From Agromyces salentinus (GTDB taxonomy: Bacteria; Actinomycetota; Actinomycetes; Actinomycetales; Microbacteriaceae), in contig NZ_WBIR01000019.1 of assembly GCF_009749395.1 (NCBI RefSeq), forward strand, positions 31,321-95,320: a stretch of DNA of 64,000 nt, read 5' to 3'. The translations under genes were made by a program, and so were the position numbers. The notes below the pieces were generated by a model. That model saw only the letters and a list, made by a program, of their open reading frames with translations. It did not search any database and had not been told where the DNA came from. This document shows, piece by piece, positions 1-6,994 of this stretch (positions within the stretch are counted from its first letter, which is position 1; every line of letters begins with the position of its first letter).

Positions 1-44
1 GCGTCGAGCGCGGCGACAGCGGCGGCTCGGTCATCGGCGCTCAC
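1..44 (-). CDS. Start of a further element gene, cut by the window edge
   Basis: A GTG codon at 44-42 overlaps the stop of the upstream gene as GTGA, the coupling used by most genes in this leftward operon. It opens a frame reading VSADDRAAAVAALDA that leaves the window. Only about 14 codons are visible, so no function can be given. The call rests on the overlap and on the alanine- and aspartate-rich start, which looks like its neighbours. Confidence 0.35.
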   Translation of the reverse strand, partial: MSADDRAAAVAALD

Positions 45-322
45 AATGCCTCCACGTCGTAGGCGCTCGGGTGCTCGTCGGCAGCGGCGAAGTAGTCGGC
101 GGCGAGGCGCTGCTGCTCGCGCTCGATGTCGCGCCCGTGGGCATCCCGGTAGGCCTCGATGCGTCGTTCGCGCCGGATGCGGTCGGCAGCCTCGGCGAGC
201 GGATCGTTGAACGCGATACGCGGAACTTCCATGGGGTCAGGAAGCTCCATGGACCCCGCTGGCCGAATCGCGTTTCGAAGTCGTCCATGGGATCGGGGTC
301 GTCCATGGGATCGAGCGCTCAT
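41..322 (-). CDS. Hypothetical mobile-element protein, 93 aa
   Basis: I do not recognise a family. The protein is highly charged. The first 25 residues contain a repeated RSHGR motif, followed by a probably helical Arg/Glu/Ala-rich stretch (around EAADRIRRERRIEAYRDAHG) and an acidic C terminus. The ATG at 322 overlaps the stop of the upstream gene (ATGA), which is why I chose it. Internal ATGs at 250 and 229 are alternatives, since the N-terminal repeat lies over a cluster of four CCATGG sequences (about 230-307) and could be non-coding. It belongs to the leftward operon of the integrated element. Confidence 0.5.
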   Translation of the reverse strand: MSARSHGRPRSHGRLRNAIRPAGSMELPDPMEVPRIAFNDPLAEAADRIRRERRIEAYRDAHGRDIEREQQRLAADYFAAADEHPSAYDVEAL

Positions 323-849
323 CGCATCGTCCAATCGTCGTCAGGGTCGAGGTCGAACAGGGCGGGCTCGACCGGGGGAGAGATCGGGGCTGGCGCTCGC
401 CGAGATCGAGCGCGCAGAGCGTCGTAGGACCGATGGCAGGACGAGCAGAGCGGGCGGTAGTCCCGGAGGTCGGTCGAGAATGTCACCGCCCTCCCGGACG
501 CGTTCCTGCCCTCGACCGGAGCCCGGCAGGGGTAGCACGCCCACGCGGTCGCCGGGCGCTCGTTGCAGATGATGCATCGGTGCCGGGAGGCCGAGCCGCG
601 CTCGCGGTGGAGGCGGCTATGGATCGCCGTGTAGGTGGTCGAGGCGTAGCAGGTGGCGAGGCCGACGATCTCGGCCGACCCGAACCGAGGTTCGAGTCTC
701 GACGCTAGGAGGCCCGTAGGAGCGTCGAAGACACGTCTGCCCCCAACTACACTGGGGCGGGCTCGTTCGGCCGGGAGCGGGCCGCCTACGGCCGGAGAGA
801 CTGGGGTCTGGGTGACGGTGTGCATCGATGGATCACGGTTCCGTCTCAT
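319..849 (-). CDS. Zinc-binding, HNH-endonuclease-like small protein of the mobile element, 176 aa
   Basis: The protein carries two cysteine pairs typical of a structural zinc site in HNH nucleases. They are CIIC (Cys92/Cys95) and CSSCH (Cys135/Cys138 with His139), with an extra CYPC at 105-108. The catalytic His-Asn-His pattern is not convincingly present, so this may be a degenerate HNH protein or a zinc-ribbon adaptor. Small HNH-type proteins are common in actinobacterial phages and integrative elements. The chosen start overlaps the end of the next upstream gene by 17 nt. An ATG at 825 would leave a 7-nt gap instead and is a good alternative. The C terminus is acidic and is followed by an ATGA overlap with the downstream gene. 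Confidence 0.5.
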   Translation of the reverse strand: MRRNRDPSMHTVTQTPVSPAVGGPLPAERARPSVVGGRRVFDAPTGLLASRLEPRFGSAEIVGLATCYASTTYTAIHSRLHRERGSASRHRCIICNERPATAWACYPCRAPVEGRNASGRAVTFSTDLRDYRPLCSSCHRSYDALRARSRRAPAPISPPVEPALFDLDPDDDWTMR

Positions 850-1054
850 CGCACTCGCAGCCCTCGGCGTCCGGCGCTGGTTCGCGGTCGATCACGTAGC
901 CTGCGGCACGACCTGCCGCGATGGCGATCGCAGCCACCTCGTCGTAGCCACGAGCGCCCCAGCGGTCGAGGTACGCCGAGAGCATGGAGCCCATCTCGAT
1001 GGTGTCGACCAGGGCCTCGTGATCATCCAGCAACCACGCTTCATGGCTCTGCAT
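833..1054 (-). CDS. Hypothetical mobile-element protein, 73 aa
   Basis: This short acidic protein has a helical-looking middle (YLDRWGARGYDEVAAIAIAAGRAAG) and a C terminus with two cysteines (GCECDE). No family was recognised. The ATG at 1054 overlaps the end of the upstream gene by 14 nt. An upstream in-frame start exists at 1213, but it lies wholly within the coding sequence of the upstream gene and gives an Arg/Pro-rich extension typical of a shadow frame, so I rejected it. Confidence 0.45.
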   Translation of the reverse strand: MQSHEAWLLDDHEALVDTIEMGSMLSAYLDRWGARGYDEVAAIAIAAGRAAGYVIDREPAPDAEGCECDETEP

Positions 1055-2111
1055 GAGACGCCTCCCGCAGGGTCGAGTTCGGCAGTGGGTCTCGCGCCCC
1101 TCGCATGTCGGCCGCGCAGCCGGAGCAGTAGCCGGAGGGTTCGATCTTCGAGTGTGAGCACGACGAGCGACGCTTCCAAGCCCGAGCAGCGGAGAGGACT
1201 TCCGCGAGCGCATCGAAGTCCCCGTCGCTGGTGTCGTTCCTCGCCAGCGCGGACATGCGTCGAAGTTCGGTATGGAAGTAGTCGCCAGCGTCGTAGGTCA
1301 GCGCATCGGCGTCGATGAACTCGATGATCAGCGCAGCGTCGTCTTGAGTGAACTCGACGTCATCGCCACTGGGGCGAAGGTCGAGGATCACCTCATCAGG
1401 CTTCGCTTCCGACCGGTCTGCCAGTCTGAGCAGCATCTCCGAGATCGCCGCACGGCGATCCTTCCTGAGGTCGTAGGACGCCGGGGGAGCGTCCTCAATC
1501 GCGACAAGGCCGTCTGGTGTGCGGCGGTCGCCGTATGGGGCGCGCTTCGGCACTTCGGGAGCATCGATCTCGGCGGGCGCATCACCCTCATCGCGAAGCG
1601 CATCGCGATTCGCGGAGGGGGGTTGATCTTGATCTTCCTCCTGATGTTCCTCCTTAGAACCTCCTTGGGTCCCCAATGCGTGGGGACCATTCTCCGAATC
1701 AGTGGGGACCATTCCCGAATCAGTGGGGACCTTTCCCGAATGAGTGGGGACCTTCTTCTCAGCGCGTTTGGTCCCCACTGGTTCGGGGGCTTCCAGTCCC
1801 GGCCGCAGCGGCTCGCCGTGTTCATCGCGGAGGGCATACACAGCCGCCCCCGAAGCGTTGCCACCACCGATCTGGTCGATCACGCCCGCCTTCGAAAGCA
1901 CCCCGGTGGCGTACTCGACGGCCTTGATCCCAGCCGCGTTCTCCTGCTTGCCAAGCGCGCGGGTTCGTTGAGCCATCGTCAGCACCGCCCACGGCTCGGG
2001 GTCGTCATCGAGGGCTCTCAGCGCCATGCGGGCGTATAGGCGCATCGGGACGGCGGCGAGCCCGATCCGTGCACCGACCTCGTATGCGGAGAGGGTGAGC
2101 CCTGCGCCCAT
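1041..2111 (-). CDS. Replication-type DNA-binding protein of the mobile element, 356 aa
   Basis: The N-terminal 80 or so residues (LSAYEVGARIGLAAVPMRLYARMALRAL ... YATGVLSKAGVID) look like the winged-helix domain of phage and plasmid replication or helix-turn-helix proteins in actinobacteria. A low-complexity middle contains repeats of the type KVPTHSG/KVPTDSG/MVPTDSE, then a Glu/Gln-rich linker. The C-terminal part ends with a CxH...GYCSGC cluster that could bind zinc. The repeats match directly repeated DNA (separate entry), as in initiators whose gene carries its own origin. The start is an ATG that overlaps the upstream stop by one base. Replication initiation is inferred from fold resemblance, repeats and context; a transcription regulator is the alternative. 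Confidence 0.5.
   Translation of the reverse strand: MGAGLTLSAYEVGARIGLAAVPMRLYARMALRALDDDPEPWAVLTMAQRTRALGKQENAAGIKAVEYATGVLSKAGVIDQIGGGNASGAAVYALRDEHGEPLRPGLEAPEPVGTKRAEKKVPTHSGKVPTDSGMVPTDSENGPHALGTQGGSKEEHQEEDQDQPPSANRDALRDEGDAPAEIDAPEVPKRAPYGDRRTPDGLVAIEDAPPASYDLRKDRRAAISEMLLRLADRSEAKPDEVILDLRPSGDDVEFTQDDAALIIEFIDADALTYDAGDYFHTELRRMSALARNDTSDGDFDALAEVLSAARAWKRRSSCSHSKIEPSGYCSGCAADMRGARDPLPNSTLREASHAEP
1667..1778. repeat. Iteron-like direct and inverted repeats inside the replication-type gene
   Basis: The octamer TGGGGACC occurs on the + strand at 1681-1688, 1703-1710, 1724-1731 and 1745-1752. It sits in a longer unit of the form tggggaccattcccgaatcag. Successive starts are 22, 21 and 21 bases apart, so the first copy falls in a different codon phase from the others while the DNA is still conserved. 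Opposite-strand copies (GGTCCCC) flank the array at 1668-1674 and 1770-1776. Conservation across a frame change points to selection on DNA, as in origin iterons or an autoregulatory operator. Confidence 0.55.
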
Positions 2112-2242
2112 CAGATGTACCGCCCGAGGATCGCGGCGATGCGCTCGGCCCGCTCGTCCGTGATCGGGGGAGCCTCGGCAAGGGCGCGTGCGACGAAGGC
2201 GGCGCGTTCCTCGGCGACGGTGGTGTCGAGGTTGGCGCTCAT
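2111..2242 (-). CDS. Small element protein, 43 aa
   Basis: The protein is 43 residues, starts MSANLDTTVAEERAAF and ends AAILGRYI. It is predicted to be mostly helical and acidic. It is bracketed by translational coupling on both sides: its ATG overlaps the stop of the HTH gene (ATGA), and its TGA overlaps the ATG of the replication-type gene (TGATG). This makes it a real gene despite its length. No function is known; it sits where small accessory proteins occur in actinobacterial phages and integrative elements. Confidence 0.6.
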   Translation of the reverse strand: MSANLDTTVAEERAAFVARALAEAPPITDERAERIAAILGRYI

Positions 2243-2454
2243 CGCGGCTTCACCGCAGCGGCGAGGTCACTGGCTCGGACGCGCAGATCGCGGGGCCCGA
2301 GTCGGACGGCGAGAAGGTGGCCGTCTCGGATCCACCGCTTGATGGTCTCGGGGTGCTTGCCGGTGCGGGCTGCGACCTCGCGGACGGTCAGGAGTTCGAG
2401 CGGATCGTTGCCGAGTCGGACAGTGGGGAGGTTGGGGGTGTGGGTTCTGGGCAA
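2239..2454 (-). CDS. Excisionase/MerR-like helix-turn-helix DNA-binding protein, 71 aa
   Basis: The sequence LLTVREVAARTGKHPETIKRWIRDGHLLAVRLGPRDLRV is a textbook HTH_17/excisionase-type winged helix: a turn between VREVAARTG and HPETIKRWIRDG, then a wing. Such proteins act as recombination directionality factors or as repressors in integrative elements. It is the first gene of the leftward operon and lies 126 nt from the end of the integrase gene. That position suits a control gene or directionality factor for the serine recombinase. Its exact role (Xis versus repressor) cannot be told from sequence. Confidence 0.75.
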   Translation of the reverse strand: MPRTHTPNLPTVRLGNDPLELLTVREVAARTGKHPETIKRWIRDGHLLAVRLGPRDLRVRASDLAAAVKPR

Positions 2455-2580
2455 GGCGTCTCCGAAGAGCGGGACCGGGGTCCGGGTCCCTCACGGCTTG
2501 CCTTTCAACTGCTGCTAACTGTACCCGATATGTCGCCGCATAAATAGCCTCTGATCGGGGTATTAGTCACTTGAACAACG

Positions 2581-4059
2581 TTAGGCGACGGTGGCAGTCC
2601 CTGCTTCGAGTTCAGCGTCGCCGTCGAGCCAGCTGAACTTGATGCGGCCGAGGTCGGGGATCGGCTGGCCGTTCTTGTCGTGTGGGCGGCGGCCGGGGCG
2701 GCCCTTGCCAACCGTGACGATGAGGCCAAGCTCCTCGATCACGCGGCGCTGCTCCAGCAGGGGCATCCGGTTCCATGCGCGCTCGACCGAGCGGGCGAGC
2801 ACGAGGTCGGTCAGCGGGCTCTCGCGCCGCATCGCACCGAGGCGGGCGGCGAGGGCATCGATCCGCTCCGACAAGCCGGTGACCTGGGCTCGGGCTCGGC
2901 GGCGATCGAGAAGGCCGTCAGCGAGCAGGTCGGTGACATCGGCGCGGCGCTTGCGGAGGTCGGCAAGCTCCTTCTCGACCGGCTCGGTATCCGGGGTCTT
3001 CCGGAGGCTCCTGAGCACCTTCTTGTCCGAGAGGTGCGCCACGATGAACTCGTTCACGGCGGGCTCGATGTCCCGAGTGAGGATCGAGACGCACCAGCCG
3101 GTCGTGCAGGTGTAGGTGAGCCGCATGTGCGCAGCCCGGTCGGCACCCCGGCGATGGGTCTCGGGTCGAGCGAGCATCCGCGATCCGCAGACACCGCAGC
3201 GGAGCAGGCCGCTCAGGAGGTGCTTCGTCTTGGTGCTCCATGAGCCTGCTCGGGCTCGGCCTTCGCGCGTCTCGATGTAGTCGCTCCACGTTCGCGCATC
3301 GATCAGCGGCTCCCACTGCGGGGCCACGTTGATCGGCTGGCCCTTGTACGAGACGATGCCCGCGTAGTGCTCGTTGCGGAGCAGTTGCTGCACTCGGGCC
3401 ATCGACCACGGCCCGCCGAAGGTCGGCACGCCGCGCTCGTTCCAGTCATTCGCGATGGCGTAGTAGGAGTCGCCCTCGATGTACCTGCGGTAGCCTTCGC
3501 GGACGATCGCCGCCTCGGACTCCACAACGGTGACCTCGGTCTGGCCCTTCTCGCGGAGGTACCCGTACGGCCGGTTGCTGAAGTGCCAGTGCCCGCTCTC
3601 GGCGCGCTGGATGTTCGAAGCCTTCTGCCGGAGCGCCTTCTGCTCGCCCTCGTATTGGCTCCATGCCGCGACCGTGCGGGCGACGGCGCGGCCGGCCGGG
3701 GTCGAGAGGTCGAGGCTGCCAGCGGTGACCATGAAGACCGGCACCTCCTGTGCGATGACCTTCTCCAGATCGCTTGTGAGGCGCAGGAGGCGGTCTTGGT
3801 GCCACGCGACGATCGCCTCGGGGCGGTCGCGAAGCATCGCCTCGAATGCAGGCCGGGCCTTGCCGTTGGTCGCCGAGATGTCGTTGTCGATGTAGACCTT
3901 CGTCACGGTCAGGCCTTGGCGTGCAGCGAGTTCGCGGCAGTCCTTCCGCTGGCGCTCGACGCCGAGTTGCTGACCGGTGCGGTCCTGCGAGATGCGCAGG
4001 TAGATGACGCAGGTCTCGGGACCGATGGCGTCGAGGCTGGGGTGGGAGTAGCGAGTCAC
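2581..4059 (-). CDS. Large serine recombinase (integrase) of the mobile element, 492 aa
   Basis: This enzyme catalyses site-specific integration of the element through a phosphoserine intermediate. The N-terminal resolvase domain begins CVIYLRISQDRTG, with the likely nucleophile Ser24, and continues through ISATNGKARPAFEAML and WHQDRLLR. A recombinase domain follows (RPYGYL ... YYAIANDWNERGVPT). Then comes a zinc ribbon with CGVCG near residue 287 and YTCTTGWC near 318, and a C-terminal coiled coil rich in Leu/Arg. The length is usual for the large-serine class. I chose the GTG at 4059 because the element junction should lie just upstream. An in-frame ATG at 4101 would add 14 residues but may be host DNA. 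The longer open frame to 4692 is antisense to tadE. Confidence 0.88.
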   Translation of the reverse strand: MTRYSHPSLDAIGPETCVIYLRISQDRTGQQLGVERQRKDCRELAARQGLTVTKVYIDNDISATNGKARPAFEAMLRDRPEAIVAWHQDRLLRLTSDLEKVIAQEVPVFMVTAGSLDLSTPAGRAVARTVAAWSQYEGEQKALRQKASNIQRAESGHWHFSNRPYGYLREKGQTEVTVVESEAAIVREGYRRYIEGDSYYAIANDWNERGVPTFGGPWSMARVQQLLRNEHYAGIVSYKGQPINVAPQWEPLIDARTWSDYIETREGRARAGSWSTKTKHLLSGLLRCGVCGSRMLARPETHRRGADRAAHMRLTYTCTTGWCVSILTRDIEPAVNEFIVAHLSDKKVLRSLRKTPDTEPVEKELADLRKRRADVTDLLADGLLDRRRARAQVTGLSERIDALAARLGAMRRESPLTDLVLARSVERAWNRMPLLEQRRVIEELGLIVTVGKGRPGRRPHDKNGQPIPDLGRIKFSWLDGDAELEAGTATVA

Positions 4060-4110
4060 TTCCAGATAATACCCCCAGAGCGATAGGACGGGGCTGGTCA
4101 TCGTGATCTG
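4060..4110. other. Probable element/chromosome junction (attachment site), position approximate
   Basis: To the left the integrase gene begins. To the right a host reading frame resumes (IVIWGLAGPALEGVF...), ending at 4177 just before the TadE-like gene. Large serine recombinases usually have their attachment site next to the integrase start, so the crossover should lie in this interval. The core dinucleotide cannot be named without the other end, which is outside the window. Confidence 0.4.
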
Positions 4111-4177
4111 GGGGCTCGCCGGCCCGGCCCTCGAGGGCGTGTTCGAGCAGGCGATCGATCGGGTCACCGGATTCTGA
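4079..4177 (+). pseudogene. 3' remnant of a host gene split by the element, in the tad pilus locus
   Basis: An open frame without a start codon runs into TGA at 4175-4177. Its readable tail is LVIVIWGLAGPALEGVFEQAIDRVTGF, a hydrophobic stretch followed by an amphipathic end. That could be the C terminus of a pilin-like or other small membrane protein. It lies immediately before the TadE-like gene on the same strand, where actinobacterial tad clusters carry the pilin or a related small gene. The 5' part should be at the other end of the element. Where host sequence starts is uncertain by about 30 nt. Confidence 0.45.
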
Positions 4178-4242
4178 CGGGCTCGTCGTTCGCGCGCCTC
4201 CACCGTGTCGGGAGGCGCCTCCAGGAGGAGCGAGGCTCGGCG

Positions 4243-4596
4243 GTGGCGGAGTTCACGCTCGTCGGCGTGCTGCTCGTCCTGCTCGCGCTCGCCGTCGTGC
4301 AGTTGGCGCTCTCGCTCCACGTCCGCAACACGCTGCTCGACGCCGCGGCGGAGGGTGCCAGGTTCGCCTCGCTCGCCGGTGCATCGTCCGCCGAGGGCGT
4401 GCAGCGCACCCGGGACCTCATCGATGCGGCGATCGCGTCTTCGTACGCCGAGGACGCGACCGCTGCCACGGTCTCGATCTCGGGCGTGCCGGCCATCGAG
4501 ATCAGGGTTCGGGCGACGCTCCCGGTCATCGGCCTCCTCGGCCTCGCGAACGGACTGGAGGTCGCCGGGCATGCGCCGATCGAAGCGGTGGAGTGA
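4243..4596 (+). CDS. TadE-like pilus assembly protein, 117 aa
   Basis: The N-terminal AEFTLVGVLLVLLALAVVQLALSLHVRNTLLDAAAEGAR is the classic TadE-like membrane helix followed by the conserved R..L.dAA.eGAR motif. The rest is a small extracytoplasmic domain. TadE proteins are minor pseudopilins of Flp/tad pili. The listed GTG start has AGGAGG at 4223-4228, 14 nt upstream. The open frame also extends upstream as EERGSAVAEF, and the GSA.AEF motif is normally part of TadE, so the true start may lie earlier at a rarer codon (for example CTG 4174). It overlaps the next gene by 26 nt. The element insertion just upstream may separate it from its promoter. Confidence 0.75.
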   Translation: MAEFTLVGVLLVLLALAVVQLALSLHVRNTLLDAAAEGARFASLAGASSAEGVQRTRDLIDAAIASSYAEDATAATVSISGVPAIEIRVRATLPVIGLLGLANGLEVAGHAPIEAVE

Positions 4597-5053
4597 GCGA
4601 CACCCCGAGGGCGGTGCGAACCCGCTGGCCGAGGAATCCGGCTCGGCATCGCTGGAGTTCCTGACGGTCGGCCTCCTCCTGCTCGTCCCCATCGTCTACC
4701 TGGTGCTCAGCGTCGCCGCCATCCAGGCCGGAGCCTTCGCCGTCGAAGGCGCGGCTCGCCACGCCGCGCGCATCGTCGCCGACGGCGGCGGCTCAGGCGA
4801 CGATGCGGCTGCAGTCGATCGCGCGGTCCGCATGATCCTCGACGACTACGGCGTCGACGATGCCGCGGCGAGGGTGGCCATTCTCTGCGAGACGCCGGCC
4901 TGCGACCGGGCCGGCGAACGCGTCGAGGTCACGGTGAGTGCACGGATACCGCTTCCGCTCGTGCCCGATGTATTCGGCTCCCAGCCGGTGGCGAGCGTTC
5001 CGGTCGATGCGATGGTGACCCAGACGGTGTCGCGGTTCGCGGGCGCGAGATGA
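4571..5053 (+). CDS. TadE/TadG-like pilus assembly membrane protein, 160 aa
   Basis: After a short basic N terminus comes EESGSASLEFLTVGLLLLVPIVYLVLSVAAIQAGAFAVEGAARHAAR. This is the GSAxxEF signature, a single membrane helix and the conserved Glu-Gly-Ala-Ala-Arg segment of TadE/TadG-like proteins. The rest is extracytoplasmic and has two cysteines (CETPAC) that could form a disulfide. The ATG at 4571 lies inside the preceding gene (26-nt overlap), and its stop overlaps the next ATG (ATGA), so the three genes are translationally coupled. Its role as a minor pseudopilin is inferred from family. Confidence 0.75.
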   Translation: MRRSKRWSERHPEGGANPLAEESGSASLEFLTVGLLLLVPIVYLVLSVAAIQAGAFAVEGAARHAARIVADGGGSGDDAAAVDRAVRMILDDYGVDDAAARVAILCETPACDRAGERVEVTVSARIPLPLVPDVFGSQPVASVPVDAMVTQTVSRFAGAR

Positions 5054-5502
5054 CCACGGCACGTCGTCTCGATCGCCGCATTCGCGATGACGGCGGCTCG
5101 ACGCTGCTCATCACGATCTTCCTCTCCATGCTCGCGATCATGATCGTCTTCGTCGTGGTTGCCGCCTCCTCGCTCTACCTCGAGCGGAAGCGGCTCTTCA
5201 CCCTTGCCGACGGCGCGGCGCTCTCGGGCGCCGAGGCCTGGAGCCTCGACCAGGTGAGCCTCGATGGCGATGCACTCGATCTCGAGCTCGATTCGCAGGC
5301 GGTGCACCGAGCTGTCGCGTCGTACCTTTCCGACGCCGGTGCGCCTGCCGCAACGGTCGAGCTCGTGGAGGCCGCCTCGCGCGACGGTCGAAGTGCGACG
5401 GTCACGCTCCGAACCGAGTGGCATGCGCCGATCTCGACCGACCTCCTCCCGATCGCCGTACCGATCGAGGTCACGACGACCGCCCGCTCGGTGTTCCATT
5501 GA
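5050..5502 (+). CDS. TadG-like (putative Flp pilus-assembly) membrane protein, 150 aa
   Basis: The N-terminal region DDGGSTLLITIFLSMLAIMIVFVVVAASSLYLERKRLFTLADGAALSGAEA matches the TadG-like N-terminal domain: G-S, one membrane helix at about residues 18-42, and the conserved L.DgAALaaA segment. The remaining 100 or so residues form a secreted domain. It is the last gene of the coupled trio (ATGA overlap with the gene before) and converges on the MFS gene. It likely works with the two TadE-like proteins in pilus assembly. Confidence 0.78.
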   Translation: MTTARRLDRRIRDDGGSTLLITIFLSMLAIMIVFVVVAASSLYLERKRLFTLADGAALSGAEAWSLDQVSLDGDALDLELDSQAVHRAVASYLSDAGAPAATVELVEAASRDGRSATVTLRTEWHAPISTDLLPIAVPIEVTTTARSVFH

Positions 5503-5527
5503 GGAGGAGCGGCGCGACGGGCCGCGC

Positions 5528-6922
5528 TCAGTCGCCTCGGGCCTCTTCGGCCGGCAACGGCCGCTCGTCGGTGCCTCGCGCGCCCCGACCTCGAGAACGA
5601 GCCCCCGAGTGCGGCACGTACCTCGGCACGTAGCGCCACAGGATGGCGGCGCCGACGAAGCCGAGGACGCCCATGGCGGCGCTCGCCGCCATGATCGAGA
5701 ACGCCGACGTGATCGCGGCGATCGCCAGGGGGGCGCCGGCCTGACCGGCATCCGCGATCGTGCGGAACGCGCCGAGGAACGGGGCCGGGTTCGCCTTCGG
5801 CGCGAGGTCCGCGCCGAGCGTGAGGATCACGCCGCTCGAGAGCCCGTTCGCCACGCCGAACAGCACGGCGATCGCCGTGAACCAGCCCGCGGCATCCGGG
5901 GCATCATGCGTGAAGGCGAGCACGAGGTGCCCGACGCCGAGCCCGAGCAGCCCCGGGATCGCGCTCCACAGCCGGCCGAACCGGTCCATGACCTGCCCGC
6001 TCACGTAGAACAGGGCGAAGTCGATCGTCGCCGAGACGCCGATGACGATCGCGGCCGCCTCCGGCGCCATGCCGATCGACACGGCCCAGAGGGGCAGGAT
6101 CACCATGCGACTCGCGCGAAGGGCGGCGAGCAGCCCGACGCCGGTGCCGATGCGGGCGAGCACCGCGCGATGCGTGACGATCGCCCGGAACACGCCGTGC
6201 GACGCGGCATCCGCTTCGCTCCGGCCCGCCGAGTCCTGAGAGTCGGGTGACCCCGCGTCGGATCCGCCGCCCGCAGTGGCGGGCCGCGCGGACGTCGCCG
6301 AGTCCGCCGAGGCCGCCGCGCGGGCGTGCCGCACCGCCCCGAACACGCGTTCGGGGTCGGGCAGCACGAGCAGCACGAGCACGACGACGGCGCACGCGAT
6401 GACCAGCACCCAGAACACGGCCTCGCTCGAGCCGGTGGTGGCCAGCAGGAGGGCGGCGATGAACGGGCCGATGGCCCAGCCGCCGCGGAACACTCCCGCC
6501 AGGGTCGACAGCGCGCGGGCGCGCACCCGCTCGGGCACGTAGCTCGTCAGGAACGCGTGCCTGGCCAGCCCGAACACGGCGGTCGAGAGGCCGACGAGGA
6601 GCACCCCGATGCCGAGCGCCGGGAGCGTGGGCCAGGCGAGCGCGATGAGCACCCCGACCACGGTGAGTGCCGAGGCGCCGATCATCGCGGCGCGTTCGCC
6701 GATGCGGGCCACGAGCCAGCCGGCGGGCAGGTCGCCGATGAGCTCGCCCACCATGATCATCGCGGCGATGAGGCCGGCGAGGGCGATCGAGGCGCCGCGC
6801 TCGGTGGCGACCACGGGGATGACGGGGATGATCGCGCCCTCGCCGATCGAGAAGAGGAGCGTCGGCAGGTAGGCCGGGAGGATGATCGAGCGCCAGGTGA
6901 ACGAGGGCGTGGTGAGGGTCAT
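5528..6922 (-). CDS. Major facilitator superfamily transporter, 464 aa
   Basis: The protein has about 12 predicted membrane helices in two halves. They are joined by a long low-complexity cytoplasmic loop (Ala/Ser/Asp-rich, around ASADSATSARPATAGGGSD) between helices 6 and 7. The first half has the MFS motif-A region (GELIGDLPAGWLVARIGERAAM) and the second half has GQVMDRFGRLW, both placed after helix 2 of each half. The C terminus is basic and soluble. The start is ATG 6922; the much longer upstream extension of this frame is antisense to prfB. It diverges from prfB with 72 nt between them. The substrate is unknown; efflux is the usual role for such singletons. Confidence 0.85.
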   Translation of the reverse strand: MTLTTPSFTWRSIILPAYLPTLLFSIGEGAIIPVIPVVATERGASIALAGLIAAMIMVGELIGDLPAGWLVARIGERAAMIGASALTVVGVLIALAWPTLPALGIGVLLVGLSTAVFGLARHAFLTSYVPERVRARALSTLAGVFRGGWAIGPFIAALLLATTGSSEAVFWVLVIACAVVVLVLLVLPDPERVFGAVRHARAAASADSATSARPATAGGGSDAGSPDSQDSAGRSEADAASHGVFRAIVTHRAVLARIGTGVGLLAALRASRMVILPLWAVSIGMAPEAAAIVIGVSATIDFALFYVSGQVMDRFGRLWSAIPGLLGLGVGHLVLAFTHDAPDAAGWFTAIAVLFGVANGLSSGVILTLGADLAPKANPAPFLGAFRTIADAGQAGAPLAIAAITSAFSIMAASAAMGVLGFVGAAILWRYVPRYVPHSGARSRGRGARGTDERPLPAEEARGD

Positions 6923-6994
6923 CGCCTTCGACGCTACACCTGCCCCGAACCGCGGGCGGCGGGCCGACGCCCGCCCGACTAGGCTGGGGGAGCC

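Noticed and set aside
2556..4076. Short shared sequence AGTCACTT (2565-2572 and 4054-4061) and GGGGTATTA on either side of the integrase gene as att repeats
   Set aside because: Eight or nine bases are expected by chance, the two words are arranged differently at each end, and element att sites should be at the two element ends, not around int alone.
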